Shown: positions 45,211-55,251 of the stretch, in pieces
Layout: each line of letters begins with the position of its first letter
Position numbering within the stretch: the stretch's first letter is position 1
Origin: Pseudomaricurvus alcaniphilus
GTDB taxonomy: Bacteria > Pseudomonadota > Gammaproteobacteria > Pseudomonadales > Cellvibrionaceae
Assembly (NCBI RefSeq): GCF_011440395.1
Contig: NZ_JAAOIX010000001.1
Location: forward strand, 802,680 to 866,679
Length of the DNA stretch: 64,000 nt
Direction of reading: 5' to 3'
Notes under the pieces: model-generated
Databases searched by the model: none
Seen by the model: the letters and a program-made list of their open reading frames with translations, nothing else
Told to the model about the DNA's origin: nothing
Program-made: the position numbers and the translations under genes

Positions 45211-47208
45211 TTAGAAGTGAATGCCTTTCATCAGTGTGGCCATAGCGACCTGCTCACTGGTGGTCTCCAGGGCCTCGGGCTTGGTATCGCCAGGCTTGCC
45301 TTGAGTGGGCACTGAATCCGGGAACATGCGATAAGTGGCGTTGTTGAAGATTTCCAGAAATTTCGGGAATACCGCGCCGGCAAAGGACATAAAGACACCC
45401 ATACCGGTCGCCACCCGATGACGTTTATTGATGATGGCATCAACCACCAGGTCAATAGCTTCATCCACTTCCAATGCCGGAGCGTACTCGTAAATTTTTG
45501 TCGGTGCGATCATCTCGGTGCGCACCAGCGGCATATTGATATTGGTAAAATGTATGTTCTTATCGGAAAATTCCGAGGCCGCACAGCGGGAGAAACCCTC
45601 CAGCGCTGACTTGGAGGCAACGTAGGCCGAAAAGCGAGGCGGGTTAGACAACACGCCCAGAGAGGAGATATTGATAACATGGCCGCGGCGCTGCTCGGTC
45701 ATACCGGGCAGGACGCGCAGTATAAGGCGCAGGGCACCAAAATAATTCAATTGCATGGTGCGTTCGAAATCGTGAAAACGATCGTAGGCAAGATCGACCG
45801 AGCGGCGAATGGATCGACCGGCATTATTGATCAGGATATCCACGTGGCCCAGGTCTTTTTCCACCTGCGCAACCAGGGAATCACAGGATTCCAGGTCGGA
45901 CACGTCGCAACAGTAGCTGTAAGCCTTACCGCCAGCGGCCTCGATTTCCTCGCGCACCACTTGCAGTTTGTCCTCGCTGCGTGCGGTCAGTACCACCCTG
46001 GCACCCGCGGCGGCCAGGCGAATCGCCGTCGCTTTGCCAATCCCTGCGGAAGCACCGGTAATCAGAACCAATCGATCGGCCACCTGGCCCTCCAGGGTCC
46101 GGTCAATAAACAGGTCCGGATCCAGGTTGCGCTCCCAGTAATCCCACACCTGGGGCGCGTAGCTCGCCAGCTTGGGTACGCTGATGCCGGAGCCTTCCAG
46201 CAGTTGACGGGTTTTCTTGTTGTCGTAGCGGGTTTCATACTTCATGAAAACGGTGGCCGATTCCGGCATCCCGAAGCGCTCGAGCAGTGTCGCCCGCAAA
46301 CGTTTCACCGGCGGCAGCTTGGCCAGTATGTCTTTCAATATCGACGGCACGAAATTGAAGATTTTTGGGTCGAACCGCAGGGTAAACTTCGGCGCATGGG
46401 CGGCTTCGGCAAAGATATTCATCATTTGGCCGACGGAATAATGGTCGTTGTCGGTGATATGGAAGCAACCACCGTCCTGGCCGTCCAGGTGCGAGAGGTG
46501 ATCTATGGCCTTAACCACGAAATCCACCGGCACCAGGTTGTTGAGACCAGTTTCCATGCCCACCAGGGGTATCCACTTGGGAAACACATCACGAATCTTT
46601 TGAATGACCTTGAAGGAGTAGTAGGGCCCATCGATCTTGTCGATCTCACCGGTGCGGGAGTGACCAATTACCGCCCCTGGGCGGTATATGCGGTAGGGAA
46701 CACTGCACTTCTCGCGGACAATCTTTTCCGAGTCGTGCTTGGTGCGGAAATAAGGGTGCGAGAGATTTTCGGCTTCTTCAAACATGTCTTCGCGGAAGGT
46801 GCCCTTGAACAAACCACTGACCGCCACTGAACTGATATGATGAAAACATTTGACATCAAGTACCTTGGCAGCCTGCACGGCATTGAGGGTACCATTGACG
46901 TTCGCCATGACTTGCGAGGCTTCATCGGCCGCCATATCGTAGACTGCGGCAAAGTGATAAAAGTGCTCGACATGGGCGCTCAACTGCTCCAACTGCTCCG
47001 CACTTAAACCGAGGTTTGGCAAGGTAATGTCGCCCTTGACAGCAACAACTCTCTCCCAGGCTGAGGCGGGCAAACGCTGCTTCAGGGCCTCCAGCTTGTG
47101 CTCGGAGCCCTCGCGTACCAGCAGATGGATCTTGCCTGGACGAGCCACCAATTGCTCAACGAAAAAACCGCCGATAAATCCAGTGGCGCCGGTAACAAAG
47201 TAGCTCAT
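45211..47208 (-). CDS. Fatty acyl-CoA reductase (two-domain, alcohol-forming)
   Basis: A 665-residue protein with two reductase domains. The N-terminal extended-SDR domain opens with TGATGFIGG (residues 6-14, cofactor loop) and has YFRTK (Tyr-x3-Lys). The C-terminal classical SDR domain (from about residue 375) has TGASAGIG, NNAG and YVASK. By eye it follows the Marinobacter alcohol-forming fatty acyl-CoA reductase closely, including FREDMFEEAE, PYRIYRPGAVIGHS and RFHDFERTMQLNYFG. It would reduce long-chain acyl-CoA via aldehyde to fatty alcohol with NADPH, the first step of wax ester synthesis. No wax synthase is in the window. Confidence 0.9.
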   Translation of the reverse strand: MSYFVTGATGFIGGFFVEQLVARPGKIHLLVREGSEHKLEALKQRLPASAWERVVAVKGDITLPNLGLSAEQLEQLSAHVEHFYHFAAVYDMAADEASQVMANVNGTLNAVQAAKVLDVKCFHHISSVAVSGLFKGTFREDMFEEAENLSHPYFRTKHDSEKIVREKCSVPYRIYRPGAVIGHSRTGEIDKIDGPYYSFKVIQKIRDVFPKWIPLVGMETGLNNLVPVDFVVKAIDHLSHLDGQDGGCFHITDNDHYSVGQMMNIFAEAAHAPKFTLRFDPKIFNFVPSILKDILAKLPPVKRLRATLLERFGMPESATVFMKYETRYDNKKTRQLLEGSGISVPKLASYAPQVWDYWERNLDPDLFIDRTLEGQVADRLVLITGASAGIGKATAIRLAAAGARVVLTARSEDKLQVVREEIEAAGGKAYSYCCDVSDLESCDSLVAQVEKDLGHVDILINNAGRSIRRSVDLAYDRFHDFERTMQLNYFGALRLILRVLPGMTEQRRGHVINISSLGVLSNPPRFSAYVASKSALEGFSRCAASEFSDKNIHFTNINMPLVRTEMIAPTKIYEYAPALEVDEAIDLVVDAIINKRHRVATGMGVFMSFAGAVFPKFLEIFNNATYRMFPDSVPTQGKPGDTKPEALETTSEQVAMATLMKGIHF

Positions 47209-47389
47209 AGTGAAGCCTCGCAGTTAGAGTTTGCTAGTTAGGCCTTCAGTATAAGGATTCATTTTCGCTGCGTATGTGACGGGACCGGACCAACCTGATG
47301 TGCAAAAACCGTCACTCGTCGCGGCTATGGGCAATAACAAGCTACCGGCTGCGGCAACCAGGAACTGAATTCGACTCAATATTCAGGCA

Positions 47390-47926
47390 CTAACGACCAA
47401 ACGGCGTGTGGTCCATCCAGTCCGTCAGTCGGCTGCGCGCATTGAATTGCATAAATTGCGCGGCGGGCAGCGCCGCGCGCCAAATACCGGTGATCTGGTC
47501 GCTGTTGCTGATACCGGTGACACACCAGCTGGCGAAATGCTCACAATTGTTGAACAGCAAATTAAAATTTTTCTCGCCGAGACGGCTTTTCGCCCTGGTA
47601 ATCACCGCCGCACTGGAGTGATCAATATCCGCAACCGCCAGACCGCGAACCCCATCCCAGAATTTATTCAGTTCTACGCTGGCCGTCTGCAGCGGATCGC
47701 GTTTGCGCCCGGTCTCACTTTCCAGGGTTGCAAAGAAACGACTGTAGTCACGCACCATAATTTCATCGCCGCGGGCAAATTCGTCACGACTGATCTGGCT
47801 GATATGGCGGCGCGTACGCCAGTCTGGCGCACCAAAGTGAATTATCTGTCCATCACCACAATCAATACCGTGGTGGCTGTAGATACCGCCATAGCGATTT
47901 ACATAAACGTGATCACCCTGGGCCAT
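47390..47926 (-). CDS. LRAT/NlpC-P60-like domain protein
   Basis: A 178-residue protein with the lecithin:retinol acyltransferase-type fold. It shows GDHVYV and YSHHGIDCGDG (catalytic His region) near the N-terminus and FNLLFNNCEHFASWCVTG (nucleophile Cys in the NCEHF motif) near residue 130. Bacterial members may act as thiol acyltransferases or lipid hydrolases; none is well defined. I take the Met that gives MAQGDHVYV (47926) because family members start just before GDH; an ATG four codons upstream is also possible. It diverges from the rubredoxin fusion. Confidence 0.8.
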   Translation of the reverse strand: MAQGDHVYVNRYGGIYSHHGIDCGDGQIIHFGAPDWRTRRHISQISRDEFARGDEIMVRDYSRFFATLESETGRKRDPLQTASVELNKFWDGVRGLAVADIDHSSAAVITRAKSRLGEKNFNLLFNNCEHFASWCVTGISNSDQITGIWRAALPAAQFMQFNARSRLTDWMDHTPFGR

Positions 47927-48103
47927 AGCCTGCCTCATTCCTCAGTTGCCGCTGTCGCGACTGTTTCCGACCCCTGATTAGTAATGTGCTCACCCTGCTG
48001 CGTCAACCCCTATTCAGCGTAAATCGCCCGTTTACCAATGGCTGCGAAGCTGGTTAGAATCAGGACAGGACTAAATTTTAATCAAAAATTGGCTGGTATA
48101 GTT

Positions 48104-49792
48104 ATGCAACCCTTCAGAATCTGGGAATGTTCAGTATGTGGCTGGACCTACGACGAGTCCAAAGGCTGGCCCGACGACGACATTGCGCCGGGCACCCGCT
48201 GGGAGGATATTCCCGAGGACTGGATGTGCCCGGAGTGCGGCGTTAGCAAGTCCGACTTTGAGATGGTCGAGGTTGGTGTGGCCGCAGAAAAAATCGAAGT
48301 GGCTGTACCCAAAGAGCAGCCAGCGATAGCCAGCGACAGCCAGCAGCAGGATTACCAGGTCTGGGAGTGCCTGGTGTGCGGCTGGAGTTACGACGAGGCA
48401 AAGGGGTGGCCGCAGGACGGTATCGCCCCCGGTACCCGCTGGGAGAATATTCCCGACGACTGGATGTGCCCGGAGTGCGGTGTCAGCAAAAGCGATTTTG
48501 AAATGGTCAGCGTCAGCCGCAGCTCTGTGGCGGACGCAACCGCGCAAACAGCAAGCGCCGCAGAAGCCGCTGTTACCCCGGAAGCAACTGTCACCCCGGC
48601 AGCGAGCACCACTATCGCAGCCACCGCTGTGGATTACAGCAAGCCGCCGCTGGTCATTATCGGCACCGGCCTGGCCGGTTACAACCTGGCCCGGGAGTTC
48701 CGTCGCCTGGACCAGACCACCCCACTGCTGCTGATCACCAGTGACGATGGCAGCTACTATTCAAAACCACTGGTCTCCACCGGTTATCACAAGGCCAAAC
48801 GCGCTGACCAACTGGCCAACGCCAGTGCCGAAGAAATGGCGGCACAACTGCAGGCCGAGATCCGCATATTCAGCACTGTGACCGCCATCGATACCGAGCA
48901 GCGCCGCCTGCAGCTGGGTGACCAGACCCTGGAATACGGCAAACTGGTGCTGGCCAGTGGCGGCCGCTGCATCGAAGCACCGCTGGAGGGCAACGCCCGC
49001 AATTGCGTCCACTCCATCAACGATTTGCTCGATTACGCCAAATTTCGTACTGCCATGGTGGGCAAGAAAAAAGTCCTGATTATCGGTGCTGGCCTGATCG
49101 GCGCCGAGTACACCAACGACCTGATCCAGTCCGGCTTCGAGGTGGATGCGGTAGACCCGCTGGACTCCGTGCTCGGCACCCTGCTGCCCACCAGCGCCTC
49201 GGAGTCGGTAAAAAATGCCCTCCAGGCTCGCGGTGCCAGGTTTCATATGGGCACAGTGGTAAAACGGCTCGATCGGCACGGCAATGGCCTGCGGGCCCAA
49301 CTGGGCAATGGGGAGGTCATCGATGCCGATATCGCCCTGTCCGCCATTGGCGTGCGGCCCAACCTGGCGCTGGCAGAGAGTGCCGGCCTGGTCACCAATC
49401 GTGGCATTGTCACCGACCGCTATCTGCAGACCAGCGCTGAGAATGTGTTCGCCCTGGGTGATGCCGCCGAGGTGGACGGCCATGTCTTGCTGTACGTAGC
49501 GCCGTTAATGGAATGCGCACGCAAATTGGCGCGCACCTTGAGCGGGACTCCGGCAGCGGTACACTACAAGGTCATGCCGGTGGCGGTAAAAACCACGCTG
49601 TTTCCAGTGGTCGTGTCGCCACCGCCGAAACAGGCACCAGGCAACTGGGAGATTGAAGCCAACAGCAGCAGTGGCGTCAAGGCGCTGTTCCGCAACCCGG
49701 CGGGTGAGCTGCTGGGCTTTGCCCTGACGGGAGATTGCATTTCCGCCAGGGAGACACTGGCATCCCAGGTGCAACCGATAATGCTGGATTGA
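48104..49792 (+). CDS. Rubredoxin-rubredoxin-NAD(P)H reductase fusion
   Basis: A 562-residue protein. Two rubredoxin domains, about residues 1-55 and 80-133, each have CxxCG and CxxCG iron ligands (CSVCG...CPECG; CLVCG...CPECG) and are near-duplicates, even at DNA level. An Ala/Thr-rich linker (~145-185) leads to a FAD/NAD(P)H reductase like AlkT ([42 protein letters not shown]). It should pass electrons from NAD(P)H through FAD to iron, for an alkane hydroxylase or another rubredoxin-dependent enzyme. Starts in frame exist upstream, but the ATG at 48104 begins just before the first iron site. The carrier and reductase are normally separate genes. Confidence 0.92.
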   Translation: MQPFRIWECSVCGWTYDESKGWPDDDIAPGTRWEDIPEDWMCPECGVSKSDFEMVEVGVAAEKIEVAVPKEQPAIASDSQQQDYQVWECLVCGWSYDEAKGWPQDGIAPGTRWENIPDDWMCPECGVSKSDFEMVSVSRSSVADATAQTASAAEAAVTPEATVTPAASTTIAATAVDYSKPPLVIIGTGLAGYNLAREFRRLDQTTPLLLITSDDGSYYSKPLVSTGYHKAKRADQLANASAEEMAAQLQAEIRIFSTVTAIDTEQRRLQLGDQTLEYGKLVLASGGRCIEAPLEGNARNCVHSINDLLDYAKFRTAMVGKKKVLIIGAGLIGAEYTNDLIQSGFEVDAVDPLDSVLGTLLPTSASESVKNALQARGARFHMGTVVKRLDRHGNGLRAQLGNGEVIDADIALSAIGVRPNLALAESAGLVTNRGIVTDRYLQTSAENVFALGDAAEVDGHVLLYVAPLMECARKLARTLSGTPAAVHYKVMPVAVKTTLFPVVVSPPPKQAPGNWEIEANSSSGVKALFRNPAGELLGFALTGDCISARETLASQVQPIMLD

Positions 49793-50389
49793 TCAGCGGG
49801 GATTTAAAGGCCGTAATTCCGCCGTACCGAGGTGCGGCAAGCTGCGGTGCCGCGCCGCCGGCTGGCCGGCAAACCAGGTCTGCAGGATCTGCAGCAGATC
49901 GCCATGGGCAACCAGGATAATGGTTTGGCCGCTGCACTGCTGTTCGATTTGCGCCAGCAACTGCAACGCCCGCTGACGCACCTGGTTGACACTTTCCACG
50001 CCAAAGGTCTTGTGGTCAGCATTATCTGCATCCAGTGCCCATACCCGGGCATAGTTGCTGTCCGCAGCCCCGTCCAGCTCGCCAAAATCACGCTCGCGCA
50101 ACAACTCCGTATACTGCACCGGTCGCTGCAGCTGCCAGTATTCTGCCAGTAATTCTGCGGTCTGCCGGGCGCGCAGAAAATCGGAACTGTGGACCTGCAC
50201 CTGCTGTCGCGGCAGCCGCGCAGCTGCCGCACTGGCTTGCACCTGCCGGCGCCCCTCCTCGCTCAAACCGAAGGCCGCAACGCCACGAGCGGGCTTGCTG
50301 ACGATAACGCCGGCGGTATTGGCCTCGCTCTGCCCATGGCGCAGCGCGCAGTAATGATTGCCAAGACCGGATCTGAATGTCGATTCCAT
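49793..50389 (-). CDS. Histidine phosphatase superfamily protein
   Basis: A 198-residue protein of the phosphoglycerate mutase-like superfamily. LRHGQSEANT carries the catalytic RHG His. SDFLRARQTAELLA, LRERDFGELDG (the acid Glu) and LVAHGDLLQIL (second His) complete the set. It would remove phosphate from a small molecule or protein; the substrate is not known. ATG at 50389 replaces a TTG seven codons upstream. Confidence 0.88.
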   Translation of the reverse strand: MESTFRSGLGNHYCALRHGQSEANTAGVIVSKPARGVAAFGLSEEGRRQVQASAAAARLPRQQVQVHSSDFLRARQTAELLAEYWQLQRPVQYTELLRERDFGELDGAADSNYARVWALDADNADHKTFGVESVNQVRQRALQLLAQIEQQCSGQTIILVAHGDLLQILQTWFAGQPAARHRSLPHLGTAELRPLNPR

Positions 50390-50489
50390 AAGCGTGGTAT
50401 TGATTCCCAAAATAATGCATCTGAGGGATGCTAACGGTGAATGTAAAGCCTACCATTGACGGCTCATAGCGGCTGCAAGACAGAAATTT

Positions 50490-51233
50490 ATGTTGGTATA
50501 TGCGCATCGCGGTGGTGCTGGCGAAGCCCCCGAAAACACACTCGCAGCCTGTCAGCAGGCAATTGCCAGGGGAGTGCGCCATGTGGAACTGGACCTGCGG
50601 CTGTCGCGGGATGAACAACTGGTTGTGATCCACGACGACAAAGTAAATCGCACCACCTTCAACAAAGGCAAGGTCCACCAGTTCAGTGTCGAGGAATTGG
50701 CGAACATGGATGCGAGACGCTCTGCCCCGCCCTGGCCGCCGTCATCGACGGCTGTCATTCACAGCCTGGATTTGCTTATCGAAGCCACTCCCGAAATTAT
50801 GCAATACAATCTCGACGTGAAATCGGGCCAGAAGCAACACATGCTGCGCATCGCTGAACTGCTGGCGACCCGCTTCCCTACTGCGGCACTGGCCGAGTCC
50901 ATTGTGGTCACCTCTTCCAGCGAGGTATTGCACCAAGCCCTGCGCCAGCAGGCGCCCCATATCCGCCGCGGCTACATTTCCATTCGCCCCAATCCATTTC
51001 CAATGCTGCTCAAACATGAGTGCAGTGTACTCTCCGCGACTTGGCGCACCCTGAATATAATGACCGTCCGCCATGCCCATGCACAGGGCATTGAAGTCGT
51101 GGCCTGGACGGTCAACGACCCGCTGGCCATCAACACCTTGTACCGCCTCAAGGTCGACGGCATTATCACCGATTACCCGTCGATGGCGCTGCCGCTGGTG
51201 GGTAAACTTATGGGCGCGAACCAGCCCGTTTAA
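50490..51233 (+). CDS. Glycerophosphodiester phosphodiesterase
   Basis: A 247-residue cytoplasmic GDPD. AHRGGAGEAPENT is the catalytic His-Arg...Glu-Asn start, VELDLRLSRDEQLVVIHDD gives the Glu/Asp/His metal ligands. NLDVKSG and the C-terminal VAWTVND (Trp) plus DGIITDYP are family landmarks. It splits glycerophosphodiesters to glycerol-3-phosphate and an alcohol. It lacks a signal peptide, so it acts in the cytoplasm. A poorly conserved Pro-rich stretch (residues ~75-87) is the only oddity. Confidence 0.92.
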   Translation: MLVYAHRGGAGEAPENTLAACQQAIARGVRHVELDLRLSRDEQLVVIHDDKVNRTTFNKGKVHQFSVEELANMDARRSAPPWPPSSTAVIHSLDLLIEATPEIMQYNLDVKSGQKQHMLRIAELLATRFPTAALAESIVVTSSSEVLHQALRQQAPHIRRGYISIRPNPFPMLLKHECSVLSATWRTLNIMTVRHAHAQGIEVVAWTVNDPLAINTLYRLKVDGIITDYPSMALPLVGKLMGANQPV

Positions 51234-51245
51234 CCGGCCACCGAA

Positions 51246-52001
51246 TCAGGAACCGGAAAAACTGGAATCACGCTTTTCCACAAAGGCATTGCGCGCCTCC
51301 TGGGAATCTTCTTCAGTATAAGCCTGCAGGGTGAATCCCTGCTCCCAGCGGTACTTGTCCTCCAGGTTGCCATCTTCTATACCGGTGAGCGCTTCCTTTG
51401 CCAGTTGAATCATCGGTGAACTCTTGGCAGCGATTTTAGCAGCAATGTCCATGGCGCAAGCGCGCAACTGGTCCAGCTCTACCACCTGCTCTACTGCGCC
51501 AAGCCGATAGGCTTCGGCGGCATCAATAAACTCACCGGTAAAATACATATAGCGCACCTTCTGCACCGGGAACATACGCTGCAAGTGCGCACCTCCGCCC
51601 ATTGCACCGCGGTCAACTTCCGGCACCCCAAAACGGGCACAGTGGGAGGCGACAATAATATCGGCGGCCCCTGAAATACCAATGCCGCCGCCGAGTACGA
51701 AACCGTGCAAGGCCACGATTACGGGTTTGGGATTGCGGTGTATAGCGGCAAAGGTATCGTAATTCCCCTTGTTGACGGCCACAATCTTGCCACTGTCCGC
51801 CGCCAGCTCCTTGATATCGACACCGGCGCAAAAACCCTTGCCTTCAGCGCGAATAACAATAACCCGGACACTGTCATTGCGCCCCAGGTCGGTGAGATGC
51901 TGGGCAATCGCCGCCCATTCAGTGCTGCTGAAAGCATTCACCGGTGGTTTGTTGAACACGACTTCCGCAATGCCCTGGTCGATACTTGAATCAAAAGCCA
52001 C
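51246..52001 (-). CDS. Enoyl-CoA hydratase/isomerase family protein
   Basis: A 251-residue crotonase-fold protein. KGFCAGVDIKEL and HGFVLGGGIGISGAADIIVAS form the CoA oxyanion hole. The usual catalytic Glu region reads PEVDRGAMGGGAHLQRMFP, which keeps one acidic position. It could be a hydratase, isomerase or ring-opening hydrolase. GTG start with AGAGGAGT before it. It follows the NMO-like gene by 43 bases in one operon; this pair resembles the EchA20/IpdC-type genes of steroid C/D-ring degradation (an analogy, not a proof). Confidence 0.85.
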   Translation of the reverse strand: MAFDSSIDQGIAEVVFNKPPVNAFSSTEWAAIAQHLTDLGRNDSVRVIVIRAEGKGFCAGVDIKELAADSGKIVAVNKGNYDTFAAIHRNPKPVIVALHGFVLGGGIGISGAADIIVASHCARFGVPEVDRGAMGGGAHLQRMFPVQKVRYMYFTGEFIDAAEAYRLGAVEQVVELDQLRACAMDIAAKIAAKSSPMIQLAKEALTGIEDGNLEDKYRWEQGFTLQAYTEEDSQEARNAFVEKRDSSFSGS

Positions 52002-52044
52002 AATATCTACTCCTCTCTAGCGCTCATATTCAGAACGGATAGTT

Positions 52045-53100
52045 TTAGTTTTTTTGCAGTGCCGCCAGGCGCTCGATGGTATCCTCGGCCTCGCACATAA
52101 TATCGTTAATCAGATCGGCCACCGCCGGCAGGTCATCGATGACCCCGGCCACTTGGCCGCTGGGCAGGATGCCATTCTGCGGGTGCCCCTTGACCATCGC
52201 CTCCTGGATCAGCATCGGGGCATTGGCGGCCATCAGGGTCTGGCCGAAGCCCAGCCGGTTGCTTTGCTTCATGCGCCAGGCCGAGGTCAACATGGAAAAC
52301 AGCGAGGCGCCGGTTAGTTTGGTGAACGCCAAGCCGTTGCGAATCGCCAGCAGCAACATGCCCACTTTGGACTTGTGCTCCAGCGTTTGCAGGCATTCAT
52401 TGTTGATCATGCGCTGGGGCAGCCCATCCAGCTTGGTGCTGACAATGATCTCTTCCGCCCTGGCACCCACATAGCGGGCTTTGGTGAGCTGCGGTACCGG
52501 CGATTCCCGCGTCATCAGGAAGCGCGTACCCATGGCGATGCCAGCGGCGCCACAGGCCAGTGCAGCCACCAGGCCGCGACCATCCTTGTAACCACCGGCT
52601 GCCACCACCGGCACGTCCAGTGCACTGATCACTTGTGGCAGCAAGATACTGCTCGCCACCTTGCCGGTGTGTCCGCCCCCTTCACAACCCTGTACCACTA
52701 CGGCGTCCGCCCCCATAGCCACCGCCTTGACCGCGTGTTGCAACGCACCGACGGTGGGAATACACACTACTCCGGCCGCCTTCAGGCGCGCAATCATGTC
52801 CGGTGCTGGCGAGCGGCTGTAGCTGACGGCCCTGACCCCGTGGCGAATGCAAATATCGACAATCTCGCTGGCGCCCGGGGTATACATATGAAAATTGACA
52901 CCAAAAGGTTGATCCGTTTTGGCCTTGATCTGCTCTATTCCCGCCTCGACTTCCGCCGGGGTCATGACTGCGCCCGCCAGAAAGCCAAAACCACCCGCCT
53001 CGCAGGTAGCGCTGACCAATGCCGGATCGGCCACCCAGCCCATCGCAGTCTGGATAATCGGGTAGCGACATCCAAGCAACTCAGTCAGTGAAGTTTGCAT
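52045..53100 (-). CDS. NMO/2-nitropropane dioxygenase-family flavoprotein
   Basis: A 351-residue FMN-binding TIM barrel. IIQTAMGWVADPALV at the start, VVQGCEGGGHTG (catalytic His region) and VPVVAAGGYKDGRGLVAALACGAAGIAMGTRF (phosphate loop) are family marks. Bacteria use it as nitronate monooxygenase or as FMN-dependent dehydrogenase (IpdC in steroid breakdown). The ATG at 53100 has CAGGAG upstream; the longer frame adds an unlike leader. It diverges from the acyl-CoA ligase gene, sharing a 371-base control region. Confidence 0.88.
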   Translation of the reverse strand: MQTSLTELLGCRYPIIQTAMGWVADPALVSATCEAGGFGFLAGAVMTPAEVEAGIEQIKAKTDQPFGVNFHMYTPGASEIVDICIRHGVRAVSYSRSPAPDMIARLKAAGVVCIPTVGALQHAVKAVAMGADAVVVQGCEGGGHTGKVASSILLPQVISALDVPVVAAGGYKDGRGLVAALACGAAGIAMGTRFLMTRESPVPQLTKARYVGARAEEIIVSTKLDGLPQRMINNECLQTLEHKSKVGMLLLAIRNGLAFTKLTGASLFSMLTSAWRMKQSNRLGFGQTLMAANAPMLIQEAMVKGHPQNGILPSGQVAGVIDDLPAVADLINDIMCEAEDTIERLAALQKN

Positions 53101-53471
53101 ATTTTGCTCCTGTGGCAGCTGCGGGCACTGAATCTGTCCCGCGATATCCGTATTGCGGCCTGCATGTCTTGCATGCACCGCGAAGTTTCAGCCCGCAAGC
53201 GGCTAATTGCCTTAATATGCCACTTATCCTTGCGGCCCTCATCGTCCGCCAGGACTATGCACAGCGCTGCCCGCAACGCCGCACTGGCAGCCACTCAAAC
53301 TGCGCGAACTGGCTGGCTCCGTACGCATCTATAATGCATTCGGCCTATGCCCCAAGCCCCATTCACGCCCGCCCTTTATTTACTTGATTTTTCTTTTCCA
53401 AGATACTGGTAGCAGCATCAGCGACTGAAATCGCGTCTTAAATATAATTGCAAAGGGTACATTGGCAGCTT
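53101..53471. promoter_or_regulatory. Divergent control region of the catabolic genes
   Basis: 371 bases between the NMO-type gene (left) and acyl-CoA ligase (right). TATAAT at 53443-53448 could be the -10 of the rightward promoter, without a good -35; another TATAAT lies near 53330. No palindrome stands out. Confidence 0.4.
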
Positions 53472-55193
53472 ATGAGCTCATTTAAAACAGCGTACGAAAA
53501 AGCCGTTTCCACTCTTACCAGCGAGCCTGGCTCAGCGTTCGAAATTGCAACCCAATCCATCGATGGTGTGGACTACAAAACACTGGTTAACGCACCCGCG
53601 AATATAGTTGACCTGTTTGCCCCGGCACGAGAATTTGGCGAGCGGGAGTTCCTGGTTTATCAGGACGAGCGCTGGACGTTCGATGATTTTTTTCAGCAGG
53701 CTGACCAGCTGGCCTACCAGTTGGTGCACCAGTACAAGATTGAGAAAGGCGCGCGGGTCGCCATCGCCATGCGCAACTATCCCGAGTGGATGACGGCGTT
53801 TGTGGCCATTATTTCAGTTGGCGCGATAGTCGTGCCATTCAACAGTTGGGGCCGAGCCGCGGAGTTGCAATACAGCTTGCAGGATACCGAGACGGAATTG
53901 GTCATTTGCGACCAGCAGCGCTACGAACTGATCGACTTTAGTGTCAGCCCCGTCAAGGCCATCGTGGTGCGAGGCGAGGACAAGCCGTTGGCACAGGGCT
54001 GCATCAGCCTGACAAAGCTGCTGGCCGAGGTGCCACCTTTGCAGCAGCGCCAGGCGCTACCCGAAGTCATCATCGCGCCTGAAGACACAGCCATAATTAT
54101 GTATACGTCTGGCACCTCCGGCAAACCCAAGGGTGCAGTAATTACCCACCGCGCTTGTTCACAGGCCATCGTCAATCTGGAGTTGACCGGGGCGGTTACC
54201 TACATGACCAACCAGGAAGCCATCACCAAGCATATGCAGGGCGGTTGGAGCGCCAAAAACTTGCTCGCCGTGCCCCTGTTTCATATCAGCGGCCTCTACT
54301 CCCAGTTTCTATTCAACCTGCGCGGCGGGCGCGGGCTGGTGTTGATGTACAAATGGGATCCGCAGCAAGCCTGTAAGCTTATCGAACAGGAAAGAATCAC
54401 CAACGTGCTGGCCGCTCCGACGATGCTGCTGGACATGATGCAGCGCGATGAATTCAAGCGCATCGATAAATCCAGCATCATCAATGTCACCGGTGGTGGT
54501 GCCGCCTCACCAGAGCGATTGTCAGAGTTGCGCAACGAGCTGCTACCCGATGCTATCGCCGGTGCGGGCTATGGCATGACCGAATCCGGGGGTATCGGCT
54601 GCGCCTTCGCCGGCGCAGTGGCGCGGGCCAAGCCCACCGCCTGTGGCTTTGTCCACCCGGTTGCCGAACTGCGCTTTTGCGATGAAGATGGTGTCGACGT
54701 CGCAGCTGGCAGCCGCGGGGAAATATGGTTGAAAAGCCCCACTAACGCCCAGGGCTACTGGAATCTTCCCGAAACCACCAGCACAGAATTTAATAACGGC
54801 TGGTTCAAGACCGGTGACATTGGCTACCTCGATGAAGACGACTGCTTGCACATTTGTGACCGGGTCAAGGATATGGTCATCCGCGGCGGTGAAAACATCT
54901 ACCCAATCGAGATTGAAAACTGCATTCTCTCCATGCCCGGCGTGCAGGCGGTTACCGCCTTTGCCGTGCCCAGCGAAGCAATGGGCGAGGAACTGGCGGT
55001 GGTGGTGCGCCCCAACGGCCCGAGCGATCTGGACAATTGCAACCCGCAGGCCGTAAAAGACTTTTGCGCGGCGCGCCTGGCGGGTTTCAAGGTACCCAGC
55101 TTCGTCAAATTCACCAACGAGCCATTTCCGGTCAATGCCACTAATAAAGTATTGAAAAAGCAAGTGCGGGAGGCCTTTTTCCCCGGCAGTTGA
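53472..55193 (+). CDS. Acyl-CoA synthetase (AMP-forming ligase)
   Basis: A 573-residue ANL-superfamily enzyme. MYTSGTSGKPKGAVITH is the AMP/phosphate loop, AGAGYGMTESGG the adenine/acid-binding motif, GWFKTGDIGYLDEDDCLHICDRVKDMVIRGGENIYP the hinge region, and the catalytic Lys lies in ATNKVLKKQVREA. It activates a carboxylic acid to its CoA thioester; the large family makes the acid a guess (fatty, steroid side chain or similar). ATG at 53472 is used because the TTG eight codons earlier has no ribosome site. First gene of a plus-strand run of five. Confidence 0.92.
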   Translation: MSSFKTAYEKAVSTLTSEPGSAFEIATQSIDGVDYKTLVNAPANIVDLFAPAREFGEREFLVYQDERWTFDDFFQQADQLAYQLVHQYKIEKGARVAIAMRNYPEWMTAFVAIISVGAIVVPFNSWGRAAELQYSLQDTETELVICDQQRYELIDFSVSPVKAIVVRGEDKPLAQGCISLTKLLAEVPPLQQRQALPEVIIAPEDTAIIMYTSGTSGKPKGAVITHRACSQAIVNLELTGAVTYMTNQEAITKHMQGGWSAKNLLAVPLFHISGLYSQFLFNLRGGRGLVLMYKWDPQQACKLIEQERITNVLAAPTMLLDMMQRDEFKRIDKSSIINVTGGGAASPERLSELRNELLPDAIAGAGYGMTESGGIGCAFAGAVARAKPTACGFVHPVAELRFCDEDGVDVAAGSRGEIWLKSPTNAQGYWNLPETTSTEFNNGWFKTGDIGYLDEDDCLHICDRVKDMVIRGGENIYPIEIENCILSMPGVQAVTAFAVPSEAMGEELAVVVRPNGPSDLDNCNPQAVKDFCAARLAGFKVPSFVKFTNEPFPVNATNKVLKKQVREAFFPGS

Positions 55194-55251
55194 AATTGTC
55201 AGAAAACTGCCGTACCAAAAAACAGCTAACCCTTAAAAGCAGGATATATCC

